DNA from: Marinifilum breve
GTDB taxonomy: Bacteria > Bacteroidota > Bacteroidia > Bacteroidales > Marinifilaceae
Direction of reading: 5' to 3'
DNA length: 64,000 bases
NCBI RefSeq assembly: GCF_003202155.1
Contig: NZ_QFLI01000003.1
Coordinates: 372,001 to 436,000, forward strand
The position numbers and the translations under genes are program-made. The notes beneath the pieces are model-generated. The model had not been told where the DNA came from. It ran no database searches and was given only the letters and a program-made list of their open reading frames with translations. How positions within the stretch are numbered: the stretch's first letter is position 1; each line of letters starts with the position of its first letter. Shown one piece after another: positions 19,021 through 25,665 of the stretch.

Positions 19021-19563
19021 TTAGTTGGAAATTGTGTAAGTAATTGTTACAGGCTCGTTTGTTTTTTCAAGAGCAGAATAATCCGATCCCACAACAAGAC
19101 TATAAGTAAGGTTATGGCCGTTGCTAACACCGTCGCCAGTATAACAGCTACCAATACCATTAACAAGAGTTTGAGCCGAAGTTGTTAAGGTTAACTCGCC
19201 AGCAGGAGTACCCACGGCACCTTCGCCAGTACCAGCATGAGCAGCAGCAGCTACCTTAATATCGGCACCAGGAATAATTTTACTCATCTGTACGTTTACA
19301 GTTCTTGTTGGATTCACTGTTGACTTGATAGAAGAGTAGTTCAACCACAAATCGGAGTTTGATGATCCTTCGACTCCCATACCCGCTTCGGTAGGGGCTG
19401 TAAAAGATAAAGCAATGGCTGTAGTTCCCGGTGATTCCAAATCAAGAATGGCTACTTCGGGCACCGTTACCGATAAAGTGTGACTTGCTGTACCACTGTC
19501 TTGTGCAAAACCAAAATAACTGGCAAACACCATCATTGCTAGAGTTACAATTTTTCTTTTCAT
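19021..19563 (-). CDS. Secreted pilin-like major subunit candidate
   Basis: 180 residues with a signal peptide (MKRKIVTLAMMVFASYFGFAQ). The mature protein is small, Ala/Thr/Ser/Gly-rich and built of alternating strands, opening with SHTLSVTVPEVAILDL and ending PVTITYTISN. That end resembles the donor-strand C-terminus of chaperone-usher subunits, which typically carry a penultimate aromatic and an upstream glycine. One internal cysteine (GSCYTGDG) is present. As the first gene of the operon, followed by a strong hairpin, it fits the position of a major subunit. It is paralogous to the product of 14966-15499. DUF4402-like or WxL-like surface proteins are alternatives. Confidence 0.7.
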   Translation of the reverse strand: MKRKIVTLAMMVFASYFGFAQDSGTASHTLSVTVPEVAILDLESPGTTAIALSFTAPTEAGMGVEGSSNSDLWLNYSSIKSTVNPTRTVNVQMSKIIPGADIKVAAAAHAGTGEGAVGTPAGELTLTTSAQTLVNGIGSCYTGDGVSNGHNLTYSLVVGSDYSALEKTNEPVTITYTISN

Positions 19564-19660
19564 AAAATTTACTTTTTAAATTAATAATTAAACAAATGAT
19601 TAATACAACTCTATGTTGTTCTTTAAAATATATTCATGTTAAAAGAAGATTCACTTTACT

Positions 19661-19885
19661 GGTTCTATATGATTTTTAGTGGGTGAGTTACTAAATAGTA
19701 CTTAATGTGCCTAAAGTACTTAAAATTAAAACTTATGTTATAAATATCGCAATCACTCATTTAACATTTTATTTAATAACCTGATTAAAACAAAAATATT
19801 ATCGTACTAATACTTTAAGTACTCTAAGTATTCGAAGTACTTTAGGCACTTCTTTAGAATTACCCTTTATTAAATCATACAGCAC
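19661..19885. repeat. 225-bp inverted-repeat element upstream of the subunit gene
   Basis: Outer ends: ggttctaTATGATTTTTAGTGGG (19661-19683) and the reverse of 19871-19885, ctgTATGATTTA. Inside, GTGCCTAAAGTACT (19707-19720) and AGTACTTTAGGCAC (19836-19849) are perfect 14-base inverted repeats, surrounded by further AGTAC/TTAAGTA copies. It belongs to the same end family as 10539-10942. It fills most of the 321-base gap between 19563 and 19885 and so may carry or disturb the operon promoter. Confidence 0.5.
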
Positions 19886-20325
19886 TATTTTACTAATATG
19901 TTATCGAACCATTTTAAGCTCGATTTTTTCTTGTCTTTGTCCTTTATGTATTTGAGAATTTTTCCTTCTTGTTCCTCCAACCATTTATCCAGGCAGTTTT
20001 GAAAATGATCAATCTTTTTAAAATCTAATCCGTTGGTAAAAGAAAAATTTAGATAAGACACTCTCAAAATATAATCCATATACACTTCCTGGCATTCGTA
20101 AGCATATGGGTAGTTAATTTTTTTCAAGTAGCTAAACATTGATGATTTCTCGTGCAACAAAACTTGGGTTATGTTGTTTAATTTTAATTCATAACGCTCC
20201 GATTCTGACATTTTATTATGTCCACGAGTTTGTACTGTTTTTCTGATTCGAAATATAACATCAATACTACTTCTCGAATTTTCACAATCATTATCTTTCA
20301 GAAAACTATTGTAATACATCATCAT
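19885..20325 (-). CDS. Small cytoplasmic protein of unknown function
   Basis: 146 residues from the first ATG. An internal ATG at 20211 (MSESERYELK) gives 108 residues and is an equally likely start. The protein is charged and mostly helical-looking, with Lys-rich KDKDKKKSS near the C-terminus, and has no signal peptide or recognised motif. It shares the strand of the neighbouring genes, 88 bases after the HicB-like gene. The stop codon sits in the edge of the repeat element at 19661-19885. I do not recognise it. Confidence 0.5.
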   Translation of the reverse strand: MMMYYNSFLKDNDCENSRSSIDVIFRIRKTVQTRGHNKMSESERYELKLNNITQVLLHEKSSMFSYLKKINYPYAYECQEVYMDYILRVSYLNFSFTNGLDFKKIDHFQNCLDKWLEEQEGKILKYIKDKDKKKSSLKWFDNILVK

Positions 20326-20413
20326 CTAAAGCATTTTTAATTAGACTCACTATTAAACAAATACCATCCGTTTCAAATTTTCATTTCCGCTCCTATTGAA
20401 TGCCAAAAGATCA

Positions 20414-20782
20414 TCAGTTTGATAATAGATATAACTCTTTTGCTATTGTGCGGACCCCTTCTATCAATCTCAAAAAATTTTTCTCAGTAATATTTCTTGT
20501 CCCACTCTTGTAATAGCACATAGATACCGGTGTAAGTCCGGAATATTCTGAAAGTTTTACACTGGAAATAAATGGTCTTACATCGTTTAGCAGTTTCTTG
20601 GCATTATAGCGGTATTCGATATCAATTTTCACATTATCCTTGCTTATGTACTTGTAGATCTGTCTTTCGAGTTTTAATTTTACTCTCTCTAAGTTTTTAT
20701 CCTCATCAATCAACATTACATCCATATCGCAATAAGCTATAAATCCGTTTTCTGCTTTTTCGATGGTTACAACAACATTCAT
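20414..20782 (-). CDS. HicB-like orphan antitoxin/regulator
   Basis: 122 residues. The N-terminus VVVTIEKAENGFIAYCDMD has the I-E-x-x-x-x-G-F-x-A-Y strand-turn-strand of the HicB fold. The C-terminal part (SEYSGLTPVSMCYYKSGTRNITEKNFLRLIEGVRTIAKEL) looks like the small helix-turn-helix that Bacteroidota HicB-like proteins carry, where S/T-G-x-x-x-x-x-x-x-Y-x-S-G is common. No HicA-type toxin (small, with G-S-H) lies beside it, so it would be an orphan or a repurposed regulator. It lies 21 bases downstream of the Ig-like gene and upstream of the pilin-like operon, so a regulatory role there is possible. Confidence 0.5.
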   Translation of the reverse strand: MNVVVTIEKAENGFIAYCDMDVMLIDEDKNLERVKLKLERQIYKYISKDNVKIDIEYRYNAKKLLNDVRPFISSVKLSEYSGLTPVSMCYYKSGTRNITEKNFLRLIEGVRTIAKELYLLSN

Positions 20783-20803
20783 TTATTCTTCTTTAAATTT
20801 TTA

Positions 20804-21442
20804 TTATTTGTTGGTGCACTTGCACTTGCACTTGCACACTGTACTTAAATTACCAGCAATGTCTTTCACCCATAAATAAAATGTGTACTCCTGTTTGTTT
20901 TTTAGGTACATCTTAGATGGTTTTTGGCTGGTCCAGGTATTTCCATCTGAACAATTGTATTTAATCAAATATTTATCTACCCCTATATTATCCTTACATT
21001 TGATATCGAAAGTAATTTCGTTATTTGCAGACCAGCGACATTCAAATTTTTCAATTACCGGTTTTATGCTATCCTTTGGGTCATAATTTACCTTACAGCT
21101 TGCCGGGCCCGTTATATTGCCATCGGTATCTTTTACCCATAAATACAAATTATAAATGCCATACTCCTTAAGTTGATAGGATACTGGTCGATTCTTGCTC
21201 CATCCCTTCTCAGTTATATTTGTAGTTGTGTTTTCATCTTTTAACAAGAAGCCCATTACTCCCTTATTGTCGGTAGCAAATACTTTTAATTGAACCACCG
21301 ACGAATTATTTTTTAAAGGCAAAGCATAAAACATATTGATTTGAGGTTTTTCGGAATTTACAGATAGCATTTGTGCACACAAAGAACTTGTGTAAAGTGC
21401 AAAAAACACCATTAGTACTATTTTACTGATTTTCCGATTCAC
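20804..21442 (-). CDS. Secreted tandem Ig-like protein with Cys-Lys tail
   Basis: 212 residues with a signal peptide (..VLMVFFALYTSSLCAQ). Two repeated beta-sandwich domains are visible, each ending in LWVKDxxGN (NLYLWVKDTDGNITG and TFYLWVKDIAGNLST) and each containing a D-N-x-G-V segment. This is the pattern of bacterial Ig-like/HYR-type modules found in surface proteins. The protein ends in alternating cysteine-lysine (CKCKCKC) encoded by a hexanucleotide tandem repeat, which is odd for an exported protein. It probably belongs to the exported surface cluster on either side. The exact function is unknown. Confidence 0.7.
   Translation of the reverse strand: MNRKISKIVLMVFFALYTSSLCAQMLSVNSEKPQINMFYALPLKNNSSVVQLKVFATDNKGVMGFLLKDENTTTNITEKGWSKNRPVSYQLKEYGIYNLYLWVKDTDGNITGPASCKVNYDPKDSIKPVIEKFECRWSANNEITFDIKCKDNIGVDKYLIKYNCSDGNTWTSQKPSKMYLKNKQEYTFYLWVKDIAGNLSTVCKCKCKCTNK
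20815..20836. repeat. TGCACT hexanucleotide tandem repeat inside a coding tail
   Basis: About 3.7 copies of TGCACT in frame at the 3' end of the Ig-like gene, read on the minus strand as Cys-Lys pairs. Copy changes would lengthen or shorten the tail without a frameshift. Confidence 0.7.
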
Positions 21443-21794
21443 CTGTAATTTTTTTAATGCTAAGGCGCTATTTCTTTAAACGCTAAGTTTTTTTTTCTTA
21501 TCCTCCATAAAGTTGGAGGCAATTGATGCTTAACAGTTCCTGAATCTGATTTTGATTGTGAGTACTTTGTGTTAAACATTCTTGTATTTTTAATTATTTG
21601 GTTTTCGTAAAAATGAAGAAAGGAGGAGGTCATCCTCCTTTCTCTGATTTCGCCAAGATTTGAGAGCAAGTAAAGCCTGACGAAAGTGTTAACTAAAACA
21701 TAGTAGTAGTAGTGTTATAATTGTAGTTGAAAATTAATTGCTCTCAGCATTCTTTAAAAAGAATATTATCATGTACTTTCATTTGCCATAAAGC
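21443..21794. other. Intergenic stretch with a terminator-like hairpin
   Basis: 352 bases with no credible gene; a 69-codon minus-strand frame has low-complexity composition and no neighbour support. It contains the hairpin at 21617-21643 and a short TAG trinucleotide run near 21703. Confidence 0.5.
21617..21643 (-). terminator. Likely terminator after the DUF5710-like gene
   Basis: AGAAAGGAGGA and TCCTCCTTTCT form a perfect 11-bp stem with a 5-base loop. On the minus strand it is followed by TCATTTTT, an imperfect U tract. It would end the long exported-protein transcript before the Ig-like gene. Confidence 0.5.
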
Positions 21795-22415
21795 TTAATA
21801 AATAATCAGATCTTCCACATTCATTTCCAATTCGTTTAGTTGATTAAAAGTATATAAGCCCACCAAGGGAATATCATACAAATAATTTAACTGGTAATTC
21901 GATTTTGTAAAGTTTTTTTCGTTTAACAAAAAATTGATAATTTCTTTGGTATTAAAGAAATCGTAATAGTTAATTAAAGGGGTATTGCAATGAATACACT
22001 CATTTATCATGAATTCTCCCTTAAGCTCGTTTGAATTCATCGACTTGAAAAAGGGAAAATTCAGATTCACCAAATTTTGCACTGCATGAGGTATATATTC
22101 CACATTTGAAAACAAACATCCTTTTTTTGTTTCGACCCATTGTGTGTATTCCCCACTTTTTAATGGCAACATTATATTTTTTGCCCCCATAATGATATAT
22201 GGTGTTTCCTGCTTACAGTGCGGGCATGTCATTTGCTTCACCACAAAAAAGAGGGGCGATTTTACAATAAGCGCATTAAAGGGCAGCCATTGTTCAAACA
22301 GATGCAAACGCTTATTGTCGGGGATGTACCACAATTTGTTTTCGGTATCCCAACAGGCCCCTCTTCTTATGGCCTCTTCCTTATTGTTGCCAGAAATCTC
22401 GATTTGTATGCTCAT
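21795..22415 (-). CDS. DUF5710-like domain protein with zinc-ribbon-like cysteines
   Basis: 206 residues, no signal peptide. Residues about 10-50 match the DUF5710 pattern: EEAIRRGACWDTENKLWYIPD with a downstream F-x-x-W-L-P. Two cysteine pairs follow, TCPHCKQ (about 63-69) and ECIHCN (about 139-144), which could bind one zinc. The rest is not recognised. DUF5710 occurs in nucleic-acid-handling and mobile-element proteins. Here the gene lies 11 bases downstream of an exported Ig-repeat gene and is probably the last gene of that transcript. A cytoplasmic accessory role is all that can be inferred. Confidence 0.65.
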   Translation of the reverse strand: MSIQIEISGNNKEEAIRRGACWDTENKLWYIPDNKRLHLFEQWLPFNALIVKSPLFFVVKQMTCPHCKQETPYIIMGAKNIMLPLKSGEYTQWVETKKGCLFSNVEYIPHAVQNLVNLNFPFFKSMNSNELKGEFMINECIHCNTPLINYYDFFNTKEIINFLLNEKNFTKSNYQLNYLYDIPLVGLYTFNQLNELEMNVEDLIIY

Positions 22416-22426
22416 TTCAGGCTAAA

Positions 22427-24301
22427 TTAAAGTGAACTAATGTTGATAGCAGCAGTTGTGAATACATCACCCTGCAATTTTCCTACCGTTGCTTTCGGCG
22501 TGATTTTCAAAGTTATGCTGGTACCCACATCGGCAGCCGTAAGGGTATAGCTTTGTGCACTCGACACCACCGTTCCATTTCTTAACCAAGAGTATTCAGG
22601 TTCGTCAATGGTATTGTTCTCGGCATCGTAAGCCGACCACTCGCCTCGAAGTGTATTGCCATCGCGCTGAATTCTTGCATTTCCGATATGCGGAGCACAG
22701 TTGCTCATCAGTTTCCACACCACATACTCGTCGCCCTGTAGTTTTCCCTTGGTAGCTACACCAGTAACAGAATAACCTATGTATTGGTCGACATCGGAAT
22801 TTTGCAGAGTATAGGTAAAGTTGCTTGTACCGCTGCTAATTACCGTGGCACCCGAAGTGCTTTCGCTGCTGTTTCGATACCATTTTATATTTTGTAAAGC
22901 GTAAGGATTGTCTTCCTTGTCTCGCATGGCATATTCGCCAACCAACAGCCCGCTATTAAAATCGCCACTGATGTTTACATGGGTAAAGGGGCCGCAGTTT
23001 TCTACCCTACGCCAGGCCGTAGTTTTAGGATCGCCAATTATTTTACCATATTTTGCCTTGGGCGTAATGGTGCATCGGTAATACTTTCCCCAATCCTCGT
23101 CGCGCACCGTATAAGTTTGGGCGGAACCTGCATCGCTGGCACCCATTCCCGAGGCATCGCTGGCACTTTCCCATTGGTATTGGTGAGTACCTTCCTCGTT
23201 GTTCTCCTTGTCGTAGTAAGCATATTCGGCCTGGATAACAGAATCATCGGCACCGGTAACATCGCCTTGCACGGCTACAGGCCCTAAAATGGGCGCACAG
23301 TTTTCAATGGGCAGCCAGGCAATGCTTTCCTCGCCCAAGCTGGCAGCCTCGGTGGCATAGGGTACAATGCCCACGCCTACATAAAGGTAGCCATCTACCA
23401 ACATTTGGTCGGTAATTGTATAGCTGTGTGCCTCCTCGATAGTAGCATTGCCAGCAGTGGCTTCTACCGAAGTATTTTTTTTGAGCAGCTTATCGGCATG
23501 GTCGGCAGTTTTGGACAGATACCAATTGACATCGACCGAACCCAATCCCGAATTTTCGGGATTTACAGCTGTGGTTTCACCATCCCAATAAGCGAATTCT
23601 GCAAACATTTTTCCATTATCGGCCGAGTTTTTTTCCAGGTAATTGTCGCCACTTATGGCAGCATTGGCAAGCGGACGACAAGTTAAATTGCAGGAAATTT
23701 CGTTCCAGTTTGTTCCATCGAACACATAGGCAATACCGGTTGATCGGTTAATGTACACGGCACCTTCTTCTAATGCGGCATCTGTTATTTCTGTATCCGT
23801 TAAAGTTATACGACAGGTTCCGTAGGCTTTTACTTCGGAAGATTTGTTTACTGCAAAAGAACCATTTGCCGTAATATAGGCCGGGAGTTCGTCTAATGAA
23901 ACCCAAGAGGTACCGGTGTAGTACATTATTTTTTTGTCTTCAATATCGATATAAAATTCGCCCTGCCCGGGAGAGGCCGATGGCGTTGAACGCACAAAAA
24001 AGCAGGGAATGCCTTGAATTACCTTGAACTCATTTTCGACACTTAGACTGGCCTCGGTGCTGCACATGTCTACCCAGCCCCCATCGGTACGGTAGAGTAC
24101 GGCTTTCATGTTTTTTTCGTAAATCATCATGCCGGGCAGTGGCGTTTCTATGCTGGATAAACCATCGATAACCGGCAGGTGGGTCAGGTTAAAATCGCCC
24201 ACTTTTTTCACCCTAAAATAATCTTTCTGCGCCTTGGCCTGTCCGGCTAAGAGCAGGACCAATATGCCCAAGGCTAAAATAGAATATAGTATTTTTTTCA
24301 T
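22427..24301 (-). CDS. Secreted protein with fibre-like N-terminal modules and four Ig-like repeats
   Basis: Starting at the ATG at 24301 gives a normal signal peptide (MKKILYSILALGILVLLLAGQAKAQ); upstream ATGs at 24310, 24319 and 24340 would lengthen it unnaturally. The N-terminal third carries three copies of a short module: PGMMIYEKNMKAVLYRTDGGW, FYIDIEDKKIMYYTGTSW and VYINRSTGIAYVFDGTNW, the Y..(N/D)G..W type shared with the fibre-like genes upstream. Four Ig-like repeats follow (about residues 220-335, 340-440, 440-535 and 540-624), with signatures EYA/W-x-x-D-x-E-N, a Trp-containing strand, YTL/YTV-x-x-x-D and TPKA.x.GK.x.GD. It has no T9SS sorting domain. It is likely a surface or filament protein. 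Confidence 0.75.
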   Translation of the reverse strand: MKKILYSILALGILVLLLAGQAKAQKDYFRVKKVGDFNLTHLPVIDGLSSIETPLPGMMIYEKNMKAVLYRTDGGWVDMCSTEASLSVENEFKVIQGIPCFFVRSTPSASPGQGEFYIDIEDKKIMYYTGTSWVSLDELPAYITANGSFAVNKSSEVKAYGTCRITLTDTEITDAALEEGAVYINRSTGIAYVFDGTNWNEISCNLTCRPLANAAISGDNYLEKNSADNGKMFAEFAYWDGETTAVNPENSGLGSVDVNWYLSKTADHADKLLKKNTSVEATAGNATIEEAHSYTITDQMLVDGYLYVGVGIVPYATEAASLGEESIAWLPIENCAPILGPVAVQGDVTGADDSVIQAEYAYYDKENNEEGTHQYQWESASDASGMGASDAGSAQTYTVRDEDWGKYYRCTITPKAKYGKIIGDPKTTAWRRVENCGPFTHVNISGDFNSGLLVGEYAMRDKEDNPYALQNIKWYRNSSESTSGATVISSGTSNFTYTLQNSDVDQYIGYSVTGVATKGKLQGDEYVVWKLMSNCAPHIGNARIQRDGNTLRGEWSAYDAENNTIDEPEYSWLRNGTVVSSAQSYTLTAADVGTSITLKITPKATVGKLQGDVFTTAAINISSL

Positions 24302-24914
24302 GATTTTCATATTAGTCATTAGTGCTTGCGATGGCCACAAAGCCCCTCTGCTTTTTTTGTTTCGTTTCTCTTTTTTTTACCTATTCCTGAAAATAAGAAA
24401 TGCCAGGGAGGCTGTACAAAATCATTGTCATTCTGATCCCGAAGGTTCAGGAGAAGAATCTGTTTATTTAATTATCAGATGTTTCACTTTGTTCAACATG
24501 ACACTACATGAATTAAACTTACTTTTTGGACAGCCTCTGTGCTACTCTGAGTTTCTACCCAAAGCCAGAGCAGCCCTGCCTGACATTTCACAAAAGCAAT
24601 GATCCCTAAAACTTTTTATTTCTTAATTGGGAGGCAAAAAAGCATCGTTTTTAAATGTTTTTACCATTGTTTTGATTTTCATTTATTTTAATCCAAGCCC
24701 TAAAAGGCTATTGCTTTGCAGCTTGGTTTTTCTCAGCCTTGCAAACACCACCAAACAAACCAAGCTTTACCTTCCTTTTGTCACCTGCTTTCACCAAGCA
24801 AATAAATACCTACAAAACAATAATTTACAATAAAAATTCTTGATTTTATTTCCCCATTGGTGCCTAAGCTTTAGCCTCGTTTAAATAAACGCTTGGTGAC
24901 ACAGTATTCCTAAT
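24302..24914. other. Non-coding gap between exported-protein genes
   Basis: Holds the repeat at 24408-24537. The remaining 24538-24914 has small inverted repeats (GCTTGGTTT near 24721 with AAACCAAGC near 24757; CACCAAGC near 24791 with GCTTGGTG near 24891) but no credible gene. Confidence 0.5.
24408..24537. repeat. 130-bp MITE-like element with GAGGCTGT ends
   Basis: Left end GAGGCTGTACAAAA, right end TTTTTGGACAGCCTC: an imperfect 14-15 base terminal inverted repeat. The interior contains TCATTCTGATCCCGAAGG followed by TTCAGGAG, a motif I recognise from dispersed non-coding repeats in Bacteroidota. No coding capacity. Confidence 0.55.
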
Positions 24915-25574
24915 TTACAAACTTCTACTACATCGAACAGATAAGCCATAATTTTGACCATAATAATTAGGAGCCACGGCACTTCCGCTACTAAACACTA
25001 AATAACAGTCGCCTTGGTATGAGGGTGATGATAAACTATATATGTCGCGAGTGAGATAATAACCTTGTGAGCGGTTTATAACATTGCCTAACGGGTCTAG
25101 CAGTCCTGACGCACCGTTTACCTTTATTTTTGTTTGCAGTACTGACGAGGTTATGTTTTGCATCCTAAAAGACTCCCACACACTAAAAGGGATCATTGCC
25201 CATGGCGCCCCTAGAAGTTGAGTACACGGGTCGGTAGCGTCTGTAACAGCGTCGGTATAACGATTGTTCACGTCTGCCCATTTAGCATCACCTACTACAT
25301 ATCCTTGTAACTCGTGCCATCTAAAATACCAACCATCTACATCTGGTCCATAATTTCCCAAGCTTGTTGGAGAATTTTTCGCTCCTAAATTTTTAGTCAA
25401 AAAACATTGTCCCTGGTATTCTGCAGTTTCATAAGTTATCTTCACTGTTTCTGCAGATATGTCCCCCTTAACATGTTGCACAGTTATAGATTTCGGACAA
25501 ACAGGGTCGCACTCCTGAGCTTTTGTAGTAGCAACAATTGCCAGCATGGCAAAAAGAAAAAGTATTTTTTTCAT
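24915..25574 (-). CDS. Secreted FISUMP-like (Fibrobacter succinogenes major paralogous domain) protein
   Basis: 219 residues with a signal peptide (MKKILFLFAMLAIVATTKAQ). The mature part shows the FISUMP pattern: CFLTKNLGAKNSPTSLG early, DGWYFRWHELQGY, APWAMIPFSVWESF, GYYLTRDIYSL and a final GLSVRCSRSL. Four cysteines suggest disulfides. FISUMP proteins are exported Bacteroidota proteins of unknown surface function. The gene is part of the minus-strand exported series; a hairpin and a 7-bp tandem repeat lie in the gap between it and the thioredoxin-like gene. Confidence 0.75.
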   Translation of the reverse strand: MKKILFLFAMLAIVATTKAQECDPVCPKSITVQHVKGDISAETVKITYETAEYQGQCFLTKNLGAKNSPTSLGNYGPDVDGWYFRWHELQGYVVGDAKWADVNNRYTDAVTDATDPCTQLLGAPWAMIPFSVWESFRMQNITSSVLQTKIKVNGASGLLDPLGNVINRSQGYYLTRDIYSLSSPSYQGDCYLVFSSGSAVAPNYYGQNYGLSVRCSRSL

Positions 25575-25605
25575 GGTTCTGTATTTTTAATTCGCTTATA
25601 TTTTT

Positions 25606-25661
25606 GTTATCGGTTGTCAGTTCCTGACAACTGATAACTGATAACTGATAACTGATAACTG
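25606..25661. repeat. Hairpin merged with AACTGAT 7-bp tandem repeats
   Basis: GTTATCGGTTGTCAG (25606-25620) and CTGACAACTGATAAC (25624-25638) pair at 14 of 15 positions around a 3-base loop. The right arm runs into four and a half AACTGAT units (25629-25661). It lies between the thioredoxin-like gene's stop and the FISUMP-like start. Confidence 0.65.
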
Positions 25662-25665
25662 TATA

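Noticed and set aside
21460-21669. 69-residue minus-strand gene
   Set aside because: Overlaps a strong hairpin, has low-complexity composition and no recognised features.
24627-24833. Plus-strand 68-residue membrane-like gene
   Set aside because: Opposite to all neighbours, in a repeat-rich gap, with no start signal or family support.
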